Assembly: GCA_020628175.1 (NCBI GenBank)
Contig: JAHDFK010000017.1
Span: 1-28,368 of the forward strand
Length of the DNA stretch: 28,368 nt
Direction of reading: 5' to 3'
Origin: Wenyingzhuangia sp.
GTDB lineage: Bacteria > Bacteroidota > Bacteroidia > Flavobacteriales > Flavobacteriaceae
The translations under genes and the position numbers were made by a program. How positions within the stretch are numbered: position 1 is the first letter of the stretch; every line of letters starts with the position of its first letter. The notes under the pieces were generated by a model that made no database searches, was not told the origin of the DNA, and saw nothing but the letters and a program-made list of their open reading frames with translations. Below are positions 17,578-25,783 of the stretch, one piece after another.

Positions 17578-18549
17578 ATGAAAAAATACACTTACACAGA
17601 GAAAAAAGATACTCGATCAGGTTTTGGTGCTGGATTAGCTCATTTAGGAAGAACAAACCCAAATGTAGTAGCCCTATGTGCTGATTTAATTGGTTCCTTA
17701 AAAATGAATCAATTTATAGATGAAAACCCTGAAAGATTTTTCCAAATTGGTATTGCAGAAGCTAACATGATGGGAATTGCTGCTGGTTTAACAATTGGTG
17801 GAAAAATTCCTTTTACAGGTACATTCGCAGGATTTTCTACAGGTCGTGTGTACGATCAAATAAGACAATCTATTGCCTATTCTGATAAAAATGTAAAGGT
17901 ATGTGCATCTCACGCTGGTTTAACACTTGGAGAAGATGGAGCAACGCACCAAATTTTAGAAGACATTGGATTGATGAAAATGTTACCAGGTATGACTGTA
18001 ATTAACACTTGTGATTACAATCAAACCGAAGCTGCTACCATTGCGATAGCAGAACATGAAGGGCCTGTTTATTTACGTTTTGGTAGACCCGTTGTACCGA
18101 TTTACATGCCTAAATTTACAGACGTTAATCACGAAAATAAATTTGTAATTGGTAAAGGAATTAAAATGACTGAAGGAAACGATGTTACCATTGTAGCTAC
18201 AGGTCACTTAGTTTGGGAAGCAATACAAGCTTGCGAACAATTACACGAACAAGGTATTAACGCAGAAGTAATAAACATACACACTATAAAGCCTTTAGAT
18301 GAAGAAATCATATTAGAGTCTGTTGCTAAAACGGGATGTATTGTTACTGCTGAAGAACATAACTTTTTAGGAGGATTAGGAGAAAGTGTTGCAAGAACAT
18401 TATCGTTAAACAATCCAACTCCTCAAGAATTTGTCGCTACAAACGATACTTTTGGAGAATCTGGTACTCCAGCTCAATTAATGGATAAATATGGTTTAAA
18501 TGCCGCTGCTGTAGTTGCTGCTGCTAAAAAAGCTATTGCAAGAAAATAA
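17578..18549 (+). CDS. Transketolase, C-terminal (pyrimidine-binding plus C-terminal domain) subunit
   Basis: The protein has 323 residues and covers only the second half of a normal transketolase of about 660. It starts with the pyrimidine-binding domain (TRSGFGAGLAHLGRTNPNVV); the catalytic glutamate that activates thiamine diphosphate is Glu61 in IGIAEANMMGIAAGL. SHAGLTLGEDGATHQ follows at about 115-130, and the C-terminal domain has INIHTIKPLDEEII and AEEHNFLGGLGE. Such proteins work as heteromers with a separate N-terminal subunit carrying the diphosphate-binding domain, in the pentose phosphate pathway. That partner gene is not next to it here; the upstream neighbour is maf. A strong terminator follows at 18575-18606. 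Confidence 0.93.
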   Translation: MKKYTYTEKKDTRSGFGAGLAHLGRTNPNVVALCADLIGSLKMNQFIDENPERFFQIGIAEANMMGIAAGLTIGGKIPFTGTFAGFSTGRVYDQIRQSIAYSDKNVKVCASHAGLTLGEDGATHQILEDIGLMKMLPGMTVINTCDYNQTEAATIAIAEHEGPVYLRFGRPVVPIYMPKFTDVNHENKFVIGKGIKMTEGNDVTIVATGHLVWEAIQACEQLHEQGINAEVINIHTIKPLDEEIILESVAKTGCIVTAEEHNFLGGLGESVARTLSLNNPTPQEFVATNDTFGESGTPAQLMDKYGLNAAAVVAAAKKAIARK

Positions 18550-18574
18550 GAAACCTTATTTCAGATAAAACATC

Positions 18575-18608
18575 AAAAAGCATCTTATTTTTATAAGATG
18601 CTTTTTTT
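18575..18608 (+). terminator. Strong terminator after the transketolase subunit
   Basis: AAAAAGCATCTTAT (18575-18588) pairs perfectly with ATAAGATGCTTTTT (18593-18606) across a TTTT loop, with T continuing to 18608. It lies 25 bases after the stop codon. Confidence 0.93.
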
Positions 18609-18629
18609 ATGATTCAAACGAAACAAATT

Positions 18630-19532
18630 ATGCAATTTGGTAAAGTTCCAAACCCTGAAAATTGTTCATTTCATCTACCAAATGATCACCCTATTACACA
18701 AACCGTATTTGATGAAAAACACAAATTGAATACACAATTTACAATAGGCTGTGCTAAATGGAACAAACAAGATTTAAAGGACTTTTACCCAAAAGGTATT
18801 AAAGATGAACTTCGATATTACGCTTCTCAATTTAATAGTATAGAGCTTAATGCTACTTTTTACAAATTGTACGAAGCTGAACAATATCAAAAATGGTATC
18901 ATAAAACCCCCAAAGATTTCAAGTTTTACCCTAAAATAAACCAAGATATTTCTCATTACTACCAACTACATCATAATTGTTACCCACTAAATCAAAAATT
19001 TATAGAAAGCATACAACCGCTGCAAAACAAGCTTGGTATGGTATTTTTACAAATGCATCATGATTTTTCGCCTACACAAATACACAACTTAAAAGATTAT
19101 ATAAAAAAATGGCCTTCAAATATTCCATTAGCTATCGAACTTCGACATTCTAATTGGTTTCATCAAGCGCATACAGCAAATAAACTTTATTCAACCTATC
19201 AACAATATAACATTACTAATATAATAACAGATACTGCTGGAAGACGCGATTTGTTACATATGGCACTAACCACTCCCACCCCATTTATTCGCTTTGTAGG
19301 TGCAAATCACGCTAGTGATTATGATCGTTTAGATCAATGGATTGAAAAAATAAATATATGGTATCAAAAAGGAATAAAGAGTCTTTCTTTTTTCATACAT
19401 CAAAACACCGAAATAGAATCTGTAAAATTAGCTTCTTATTTTATAGAAAACTTAAACAAAAAACTTAAGCTCAATTTAAAAAAGCCCAAAACACTTACTG
19501 ATATAAGAAATCAACAACAGGAACTTTTTTAA
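18630..19532 (+). CDS. DUF72 (YecE-like) TIM-barrel protein
   Basis: From the ATG at 18630 the protein has 300 residues. An in-frame ATG at 18609 directly follows the T run of the preceding terminator and adds MIQTKQI; the typical family start is M-x-FGKV-x-NP, which fits 18630. Conserved DUF72 features are FTIGCAKWNKQDLKDFYP near the start, the block SQFNSIELNATFY, then MVFLQMHHDF, the IELRHSNWF motif, and FIRFVGANHASDYDRLDQW. The C-terminal part has SLSFFIHQNTE. The biochemical role of DUF72 is unknown; the fold is a TIM barrel with similarity to sugar isomerase/endonuclease IV-like enzymes. It is probably transcribed alone and ends at a convergent boundary with the carbohydrate locus. Confidence 0.88.
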   Translation: MQFGKVPNPENCSFHLPNDHPITQTVFDEKHKLNTQFTIGCAKWNKQDLKDFYPKGIKDELRYYASQFNSIELNATFYKLYEAEQYQKWYHKTPKDFKFYPKINQDISHYYQLHHNCYPLNQKFIESIQPLQNKLGMVFLQMHHDFSPTQIHNLKDYIKKWPSNIPLAIELRHSNWFHQAHTANKLYSTYQQYNITNIITDTAGRRDLLHMALTTPTPFIRFVGANHASDYDRLDQWIEKINIWYQKGIKSLSFFIHQNTEIESVKLASYFIENLNKKLKLNLKKPKTLTDIRNQQQELF

Positions 19533-19564
19533 ACTATCAAAATTACCTAAGTATCAAACAAAAG

Positions 19565-19595
19565 AAAAGGAAGCACACTAACCTTGCTTCCCTTT
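19565..19595 (-). terminator. Terminator of the AraC-ThuA-GH16-VOC run
   Basis: AAAAGGAAGC (19565-19574) pairs with GCTTCCCTTT (19586-19595) with one mismatch and an 11-base loop. On the minus strand the stem is followed by TTTTCTTTTG. It lies 32 bases past the stop of the VOC gene (19627). On the plus strand it may also help end the DUF72 transcript. Confidence 0.65.
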
Positions 19596-19626
19596 CAACT
19601 TACTCTACCCCTAAATATTTATTTTC

Positions 19627-20151
19627 CTAATTCCATGAAGACAAACCAACAATCTCTCCGTTTGGTCCTTCAAAAAATGTATACTTATCTTTTGTATAAT
19701 TATCGTTTTCTAACTTGTAACCAGCGGCTTTCAATTTATCTCCAATAGGTCCAATATCATTAACTCTTAACATAAAGTGATTATGATTCGTATTCCCTAT
19801 CTTCTTATAAGTCCCCATAGATTCTGGAGATGGTACCGATAAACTAATCACTAAATCATTAGCTCTTAATTTCAACACTAACATCCCTTCAAGTCCTCCA
19901 TGTAACACCTCTGCATTATCTAATTTAAAACCTAAAATTTCTCTATATAAATTTAATGTCTTCTCTAACTCAAGTACATGAATACAAATGTACCTTAGCC
20001 CTGTAACTCTTGCTTCTGTAGTTTGTTCCTCTTTACCTTTTTTAGATTTTTGAGAAAAAGCGTCATTTGTTCCTGCGAACATAAAAATAGCTATCAAACA
20101 TATTTTTAAAATTGTAGACATTCTATTGTTGTTTCTTTCTTGACTCATCAT
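19627..20151 (-). CDS. Exported VOC-superfamily (glyoxalase-like) protein
   Basis: The protein has 174 residues. Two in-frame starts exist, at 20151 and 20121; the latter gives MSTILKICLIAIFMFAGTNDAFSQ, a compact signal peptide, so the exported form holds with either. A Lys/Glu-rich linker (QKSKKGKEEQ) leads into a single VOC domain (about 48-172): LRYICIHVLELEKTLNLYREILGF, a mid-strand NHNHFMLRV, and FEGPNGEIVGLSSW. Likely metal ligands are the His of CIHV, a His of NHNHF and the Glu of PNGEIV. VOC proteins isomerise, lyse or rearrange small metabolites using a metal ion. An exported one closing a glycoside operon is unusual. It follows the GH16 stop by 20 bases. Confidence 0.85.
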   Translation of the reverse strand: MMSQERNNNRMSTILKICLIAIFMFAGTNDAFSQKSKKGKEEQTTEARVTGLRYICIHVLELEKTLNLYREILGFKLDNAEVLHGGLEGMLVLKLRANDLVISLSVPSPESMGTYKKIGNTNHNHFMLRVNDIGPIGDKLKAAGYKLENDNYTKDKYTFFEGPNGEIVGLSSWN

Positions 20152-20171
20152 AAACTATTATTATTTTATTA

Positions 20172-21128
20172 TTATTTACTTTTTAACTTCCAAGTTCTTA
20201 CCCAATCAACACGCATTGTGTTTTTTGATGTATCATTTAATTCTTCTTTTTGTGGTAAACCTCCAATATTACATTGTTCAGCTGTCCATAAATCAAAAAT
20301 CAATTCAAGCTCTAGAGTCATATCCTGACTAGTTGTAATTTTCCCAGCTTCTTCCCCATCTAAATAAAATTGTACATTTCTAGAATCTTTCCACCATGCA
20401 CCTACAATATGATACGTTTCATCCCATTTTTTCCCTTTATTCGGGTTTTGATCAGATAAAAAACGTGTATCAAAATTACCGTGTCTATTTTCAGTACGTC
20501 CTTTCTTAGCAATAAAATACTGAGAATTCATTTGCGTTGGAAACAACCATGGCGTCCATGCAAAATCCGATGGTTTGTTTGTTTGGTCTCTACAATCTTC
20601 TGTAGGATTTACGTTGTTTTCTACAATATCAATTTCATCTCTATCATTAATATCTCCATTATTCATCCAAAACGTGTTAAAGGCCGAAATACTTGCAGCT
20701 TTCATACTACACTCTGTATACATAGGATACTTGATTTTTGTTGTAGAATGTACACGTGCTGTTCTAAACCAAAGTGGTGTGTTAGGATTTGGGTCCAATG
20801 TTGCTTTTATACACAAATTTCCATCAACAACGCTTGAATTTTCTTTTCTCATCGATACAGGAGTTCCTCCATAATTCCAAAAGGAATTTGTCCACTTATC
20901 AGCATCCCAAGTATCAAATTCATCAGACATCTCTTCTACTTTTTCCCATTGCATATCCTCTGGTGTTGTATCGTCTACAGATACAAATGAGGGTAACTCT
21001 GGATTTAAAGACATTAAATCAATAACAGCAGATTCCTTTTTAACTGGAATAATTTCAAAAGTATCCTTATCTTCTTCACAAGAAGCAAGAGTAATCAGAA
21101 AAAACACTATCAAAAACCTCGTAATCAT
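20172..21128 (-). CDS. GH16 glycoside hydrolase, lipoprotein (agarase/porphyranase-like)
   Basis: From the ATG at 21128 the protein has 318 residues. ATGs at 21152 and 21167 are also in frame; 21128 gives the compact lipoprotein signal MITRFLIVFFLITLASC with the lipidated Cys at 17. The catalytic GH16 motif is DEIDIVEN: nucleophile Glu165, Asp167 and acid/base Glu170, with the extra residue (beta-bulge form, ExDxxE) found in agarases, porphyranases, carrageenases and laminarinases. Before it comes KYPMYTECSMKAASISAFNTFWM, closest to the pattern of agarase/porphyranase members; the end has VDWVRTWKL. It would cut beta-linked galactans or glucans at the cell surface. The exact substrate cannot be told. 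It has no T9SS sorting domain. The gene lies between the ThuA and VOC genes on the same strand. Confidence 0.92.
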   Translation of the reverse strand: MITRFLIVFFLITLASCEEDKDTFEIIPVKKESAVIDLMSLNPELPSFVSVDDTTPEDMQWEKVEEMSDEFDTWDADKWTNSFWNYGGTPVSMRKENSSVVDGNLCIKATLDPNPNTPLWFRTARVHSTTKIKYPMYTECSMKAASISAFNTFWMNNGDINDRDEIDIVENNVNPTEDCRDQTNKPSDFAWTPWLFPTQMNSQYFIAKKGRTENRHGNFDTRFLSDQNPNKGKKWDETYHIVGAWWKDSRNVQFYLDGEEAGKITTSQDMTLELELIFDLWTAEQCNIGGLPQKEELNDTSKNTMRVDWVRTWKLKSK

Positions 21129-21223
21129 TTTCTTTATTTTTTTTAAAACCATACAATGATATAACAAAGATCCTTAATTATCATTTTACTTTTGTTCATT
21201 TTTTTTCACTAAAAAATTTTGAA

Positions 21224-22294
21224 CTAATTGTTTTTTGAATCTAAATTTGAATTATTCGTAAAAATAGGCTTCCATTTTCTAGATTTTGAAAATTCTTTAT
21301 TCGGAAAATCCTTAGGAATTTTTTGAGTGACGCTCCCTGTTGCTGCCCATTCCGCACCTCTTTGAAATGTTGTCATAAACCCAACGCATTCCATAGAATA
21401 ATCAAAATGTCCTAACGTACTATGAAACACTCTTCCTTTCCCATAATTTACCGTTAAAAGCATTGGTACATGTTTACCTGTACCTTTAATACTTTTATCA
21501 TACCATGGATCATTAAACTCCACATCGGCATAAGCAGTAGCCAATATGGTTGCGTTTATAAAAGGACCTCTCATACGATCGTAAAGCTCATCTTTTGTAT
21601 GCAACCACTCTTTAGGCAATCCTTTTAAAATAGGATGTTCAGGTTCTCTATGCTGTATTACAAATTCATATTCTTTACCATGCGAAGCACAAACTCTTGC
21701 CGAAGTATCTTTTTTAACTTCTCCGTTTTCTTCAACATAAACAAAAGGCCCTGTGGTTGTATTTCTATCTCCCCAAGCTCCTAATCCTATCATTTTATTA
21801 TATTCTTCCCAATCTCCCCAGGCATTATTCGCTGCATGGACAACAACAAGTCCACCTCCTTTTTTCATATATGATTCGAATTTACGTTGCATACATTTAG
21901 ACCAACTAGGTGTAAAAGCCCCTAAATTAGAAACCACTAAATCGTATTTTTTAAAATCTACCTTAAAATCCGTGGTTGTATATGCATCCTTTACAATCGG
22001 TCGTTTTATAGTATCCATAGGGAATTCCGATAAAAAATAATCATGCGCTTCTGGTCTATCTGAAAAATATTTAAACCCTTTCCAAACAGTATCTAATCGT
22101 TCTATTTCAACCTCAAAAAGCCCTTTTTTCTCAAGATAGTCCTTCATCATTAAAGATGTTTTGGGCCATACATAATGATTATTAGAACCGTCTAAAATTA
22201 ATGCTTTTAACGGCGATGTATTTTTTTGAGAATAGGCTAAACAACAGATTAGCAATTGCAAACTCAAAATTATTTTGATTTTAATGATATTCAT
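21224..22294 (-). CDS. Exported ThuA-domain protein
   Basis: The protein has 356 residues with a signal peptide (MNIIKIKIILSLQLLICCLAYSQ). The ThuA fold, which resembles class I glutamine amidotransferases, is seen in LKALILDGSNNHYVWPKTS, YDLVVSNLGAF, YMKKGGGLVVVHAANNAWGDW, HPILKGLPKEWLHTKDELYDRM and YGKGRVFHSTLGHFDYSM. ThuA, named from trehalose utilisation in rhizobia, acts next to the Gfo/Idh dehydrogenase ThuB in a 3-keto-disaccharide pathway; the exact reaction of this branch is not settled. It should be periplasmic or surface located. Its ATG overlaps the end of the AraC gene by 14 bases, so the two are cotranscribed and probably coupled. GH16 follows after roughly 70-95 bases. Confidence 0.9.
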   Translation of the reverse strand: MNIIKIKIILSLQLLICCLAYSQKNTSPLKALILDGSNNHYVWPKTSLMMKDYLEKKGLFEVEIERLDTVWKGFKYFSDRPEAHDYFLSEFPMDTIKRPIVKDAYTTTDFKVDFKKYDLVVSNLGAFTPSWSKCMQRKFESYMKKGGGLVVVHAANNAWGDWEEYNKMIGLGAWGDRNTTTGPFVYVEENGEVKKDTSARVCASHGKEYEFVIQHREPEHPILKGLPKEWLHTKDELYDRMRGPFINATILATAYADVEFNDPWYDKSIKGTGKHVPMLLTVNYGKGRVFHSTLGHFDYSMECVGFMTTFQRGAEWAATGSVTQKIPKDFPNKEFSKSRKWKPIFTNNSNLDSKNN

Positions 22295-23321
22295 TATTCT
22301 TTAATTTATTTATTTTTGATTCTGAACGGTATTTTTGAGGTGTAGTTTTTAAAAACTTCTTAAAAACTGTTGTAAAATATTGACTTGTAGAAAAGCCGCA
22401 ATTATAGGCTACTTCCGAAGCACTTAAGTCGGGTTGTTTTAACAACATATCACAAGCCATTGCTAATCTTTTTTTAGTAAGTACTTGCATTGGTGTTAAG
22501 TTTGTTAACTGCTTACAATGGTGTGTAAAACGAGTCGTACCTAAACCTGCCGACTGCGCCATTTCTTCAATGGTCCACCTATAAGAAGGATCATTATCCA
22601 ATTCTTTTAAAAATATTTTTGCAGAGCGCAAACTATCTGTTAACGACTCATTTAACACCAACTTCCCTCTATCAAACATATCCAAAATCAACACTAACAG
22701 TTCATTTATGTAAATCCTTAATTTAGACGAAGGATCTTCTATCCCATCATTTAAAACACCGTTAATTTTCTTAAAGCAGTCTTTAATTTCAGGAGTGGTT
22801 TTCCATACAGGCTGCTCGTTTTGACGTATAGACAATGTCAATCTATCTAAATCACTTTTTGAAAGTACAATCCAATCAGGCCACTCCCATTTTTGATGAG
22901 GGCGACGTACCCCTACATCCAGGATTATCCAATAAAACTTTCCCAAACCAATACTTGGATTTCCAACACGATGCTGTTGCCAAGGACGTGTAATTGTAAA
23001 ATCACCTGCCGACAACTCTATTTCATGTTTTTCTACAGCATAAGGCATCGATCCAGATTCTAAAAAATGAAATTCCACACCTTCATTCCTATGCCAATCT
23101 AAACCCCAATCTTGCTCAAAATGCGCATCCCAATAGCCTATAGTATTTAAACCTTTTGTATCTTTAGAAAGACGCTCTCCCGGATAGGTATGCCTCGCAA
23201 AGGCTTTAAATTCTACCATAGAACGGTCGCAAGCATCTACAAGAGGCAAACAAGTATCTGCATGAAAAACAGAACCATTTTCACCTTCAAAAGGACTAAT
23301 TAAATGTTTAACTTTATTCAT
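22281..23321 (-). CDS. AraC-family transcriptional regulator with N-terminal cupin-like sensor
   Basis: From the ATG at 23321 the protein has 346 residues; the frame extends to 23408, but the extra 29 residues (MKINIDKLSFFETTIKLIFF...) would place a hydrophobic stretch inside the divergent promoter region and do not look like a regulator, so 23321 is chosen. The N-terminal half has an AraC-binding (cupin) domain (about 55-130: GVEFHFLESGSMPYAVEKHEIELSAGDFTITRPWQQHRVG). The C-terminal 100 residues carry two helix-turn-helix motifs: WTIEEMAQSAGLGTTRFTHHCKQLTNLTPMQVL and DLSASEVAYNCGFSTSQYFTTVFKK. It likely senses a sugar and controls both arms of the divergent locus. It overlaps the next gene (ThuA) by 14 bases. 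Confidence 0.92.
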   Translation of the reverse strand: MNKVKHLISPFEGENGSVFHADTCLPLVDACDRSMVEFKAFARHTYPGERLSKDTKGLNTIGYWDAHFEQDWGLDWHRNEGVEFHFLESGSMPYAVEKHEIELSAGDFTITRPWQQHRVGNPSIGLGKFYWIILDVGVRRPHQKWEWPDWIVLSKSDLDRLTLSIRQNEQPVWKTTPEIKDCFKKINGVLNDGIEDPSSKLRIYINELLVLILDMFDRGKLVLNESLTDSLRSAKIFLKELDNDPSYRWTIEEMAQSAGLGTTRFTHHCKQLTNLTPMQVLTKKRLAMACDMLLKQPDLSASEVAYNCGFSTSQYFTTVFKKFLKTTPQKYRSESKINKLKNNEYH

Positions 23322-23338
23322 TGTAATATATTGAACAG

Positions 23339-23366
23339 ATAAAACTACAAAAAAAATTAGTTTTAT
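23339..23366. promoter_or_regulatory. Perfect 9-bp inverted repeat in the AraC/MFS divergent promoter region
   Basis: ATAAAACTA (23339-23347) and TAGTTTTAT (23358-23366) are perfect inverted copies with a 10-base spacer. They lie in the 97-base gap between the AraC gene (minus, ATG 23321) and the MFS gene (plus, ATG 23419). Each arm also contains TAGTTTTA, close to the TAnnTTTG box, so the repeat may combine divergent promoters or be an operator. AraC proteins more often bind direct repeats, so the assignment is tentative. Confidence 0.4.
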
Positions 23367-23418
23367 TGTGGTTTCAAAAAAACTTAACTTATCAATATTA
23401 ATTTTCACTTATTAATTT

Positions 23419-24579
23419 ATGTCACAAAATTCAACAGCCTCAAACTTATTTAAAGCAAGTTGTTTTGCTTTAGTTACTACTGCAATGACTTTTGCTATAC
23501 GTGCAAAAATAGAAGAGGTATTTATAACAGATTACCATCTTACAAACGAACAAATAGGTTTTGCTTTTGGTCCTGCCTTTTGGGGATTTACTTTAGCCAT
23601 GCTTATTGGAGGACCATTGGTAGATTATTTTGGAATGAAAAAAATTCTAAACTTCGCTTTTATTGGTCATTTATTAGGTATAACAATCACTCTTTTTGCT
23701 AGAGATTTTTGGACCTTATTTGCCGGAACTCTATGTATTGGTATTGGTAACGGAATGGTAGAAGCTGCTTGTAACCCTTTAGTTGCTTCTTTGTTTCCTG
23801 AAAACAAAACCAAAATGTTAAATAGATTTCATGTTTGGTTTCCAGGAGGAATTGTTATTGGTAGTGTTATTGGATATATAACTATAGATCTTTTACATTT
23901 ACATTGGATGTTTTTAGTAGGAGTCTTATTTATTCCTTTAGCAATATATACAAGTATGATTTATGGAAAAGAGTTCCCTAAAACAGAACGTGTAAAATTA
24001 AATGTTAGTAATAAAAATATGCTAAAAGCATGTTTATCTCCTCTATTTCTTTTCATGGTTTTCTGTATGTTTTTAACTGCTGCTACAGAATTAGGAACCG
24101 GACAACGTATTTCTTCACTACTTGGAGAATCTGGAATTCCCCCTTTATTAATTTTAGCTTTTATCAATGGGCTTATGGTTATTGGTCGTTTCTTTGCGGG
24201 TGAAATTGTTCACCGTATCAACATAACATTAATGCTATTATTATCAACCGTGTTTTCACTTTTAGGTTTACTTCTTTTAAGTTACACTTCAGGAATTTCA
24301 ATATTCTTTGCAGCGGCTGTTTTTGCTATAGGAGTTTGTTATTTCTGGCCAACAATGTTGAGTTTTGTTGCCGAAAAAATACCCGAAAGTGGTGCTTTAG
24401 GTCTATCGCTTATGGGAGGTGCTGGTATGTTATCTGTTTCGTTAGTATTGCCTATTATGGGTAATTTTATGGATACCAATATAACAGGATCAGAAACACT
24501 AAGATTAATGGCTATTTTACCTGCAATATTAATTATTGCTTTCGGAACCTTACACATAGTACTAAAAAGAAAATCATAA
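23419..24579 (+). CDS. MFS sugar permease
   Basis: The protein has 386 residues with about 12 transmembrane segments in two halves of six. The cytoplasmic loop 2-3 signature has the form GGPLVDYFGMKK (about 64-75). A basic/charged central loop (YGKEFPKTERVKLNVSNKNM) joins the halves. RFHVWFPGGIVIGS and AVFAIGVCYFWPTMLSF are typical of the FucP/YfkF-like sugar group. It should import a mono- or disaccharide across the inner membrane with proton symport. It is the first gene of the rightward arm, 9 bases before the Gfo/Idh gene, and faces the AraC regulator. The locus has no SusC/SusD pair in view, so this is the only visible import route. Confidence 0.9.
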   Translation: MSQNSTASNLFKASCFALVTTAMTFAIRAKIEEVFITDYHLTNEQIGFAFGPAFWGFTLAMLIGGPLVDYFGMKKILNFAFIGHLLGITITLFARDFWTLFAGTLCIGIGNGMVEAACNPLVASLFPENKTKMLNRFHVWFPGGIVIGSVIGYITIDLLHLHWMFLVGVLFIPLAIYTSMIYGKEFPKTERVKLNVSNKNMLKACLSPLFLFMVFCMFLTAATELGTGQRISSLLGESGIPPLLILAFINGLMVIGRFFAGEIVHRINITLMLLLSTVFSLLGLLLLSYTSGISIFFAAAVFAIGVCYFWPTMLSFVAEKIPESGALGLSLMGGAGMLSVSLVLPIMGNFMDTNITGSETLRLMAILPAILIIAFGTLHIVLKRKS

Positions 24580-24588
24580 TACAGATAA

Positions 24589-25752
24589 ATGGAAAACAGA
24601 AAATTAAGAATGGGAATGATTGGCGGTGGAAAAGATGCATTTATAGGTGCTGTACACCGAATGGCTGCTAATCTTGATGGGCAAATAGAAGTTGTTTGTG
24701 GTGCTTTTAGTAGTACGCATGAAAAATGTTTGGCAACAGGAAAATCTCTTTTTATTGATGAAGATCGTTGTTATCCTTCTTTTCAAGAAATGATGATACA
24801 GGAAGCTAAATTGCCAAAAAACAAACGTATGGACTTTGTGTCTATCGTAACTCCTAATCATTTACATTTTGCCCCTGCTAAGCTCGCTTTAGAAAATGGT
24901 TTTCCCGTAATTATAGATAAACCTGTTTCTTTTTCTACAGACGAAACATTACAACTTAAAGAACTTGTACAAAAAACAAAACTTCCGTTAGCTATTACAT
25001 TTACCTATAGTGGTTACCCAATGGTAAAGCAAGCAAGAGCAATGGTTCTAAACAATGAAATTGGAAAAGTAACCAAAGTAGTTGTAACTTTCCCTCAAGA
25101 TTGGCTAACAGAAAAAATTGAGGATACAAACCAAAAACAAGCCGCATGGCGTACAGACCCTAGTAAAAGTGGGAAAAGTGGTACCTATGGAGATATTGGT
25201 ACGCATTCTGCCCATTTAGCAGAATATGTTAGTGGTTTAAAAATAAACAACGTACTCGCACAATTAAATAAGGTAGTTAAAGGTCGTAGTTTAGATGACG
25301 ATGCAAACATCTTATTAAAATTTGAAGATGGTACACCTGGTATTTTAATGGCTTCACAAATATCTGCTGGCGAAGAAAATGGATTTAAAATCAATGTATA
25401 TGGTAAAAAAGGAAGTGTACAATGGTCTCAAGAAGATAACAACTCTTTACATGTAAAATGGTTAAACAATCCACAACAAAAATTAAGATCAGGAGTTAAC
25501 AATCAATACCTATCTGAAGAAGCATTGGAGCATTTAAGACTTCCAAGCGGACATCCAGAGGGCTATCTAGAAGCGTTTGCAAATATCTATAGAAATTTTG
25601 CAATGGCACTTAGAGCACATCACAAACAAGAAGCTCACAATCCTGTTTTCGATTACCCTACAATTGACGATGGCTTACATAGCATGTCTTTAATAGATGC
25701 TGTTGTAACTTCATCAGAAAACAACAATACTTGGACACCCGTTACCTACTAA
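24589..25752 (+). CDS. Gfo/Idh/MocA-family NAD(P)-dependent sugar dehydrogenase
   Basis: The protein has 387 residues. The N-terminal Rossmann motif is MIGGGKDAFIGAVHR (10-24). The family EKP motif appears as IIDKPVSFS (Asp110-Lys111-Pro112), with the catalytic Lys111. The C-terminal alpha/beta domain has GTYGDIGTHSAHLAEY (198-213), where Asp202 and His206 are the usual catalytic pair. No signal peptide, so cytoplasmic. Family enzymes oxidise or reduce sugars, often at C3; ThuB-like and gut Bacteroides members make 3-keto-sugars. It lies 9 bases behind the MFS gene and 31 bases before the isomerase gene. Together with DUF1080 and ThuA proteins this supports a 3-keto-glycoside pathway; the direct substrate is unknown. 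Confidence 0.93.
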   Translation: MENRKLRMGMIGGGKDAFIGAVHRMAANLDGQIEVVCGAFSSTHEKCLATGKSLFIDEDRCYPSFQEMMIQEAKLPKNKRMDFVSIVTPNHLHFAPAKLALENGFPVIIDKPVSFSTDETLQLKELVQKTKLPLAITFTYSGYPMVKQARAMVLNNEIGKVTKVVVTFPQDWLTEKIEDTNQKQAAWRTDPSKSGKSGTYGDIGTHSAHLAEYVSGLKINNVLAQLNKVVKGRSLDDDANILLKFEDGTPGILMASQISAGEENGFKINVYGKKGSVQWSQEDNNSLHVKWLNNPQQKLRSGVNNQYLSEEALEHLRLPSGHPEGYLEAFANIYRNFAMALRAHHKQEAHNPVFDYPTIDDGLHSMSLIDAVVTSSENNNTWTPVTY

Positions 25753-25783
25753 ACTAAAAATAACAGAAAAAGAACAAAATAAT

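Noticed and set aside
21187..21194. TACTTTTG promoter box on the plus strand between ThuA and GH16
   Set aside because: It points rightward, antisense to ThuA, with no gene to drive; probably chance in AT-rich DNA.
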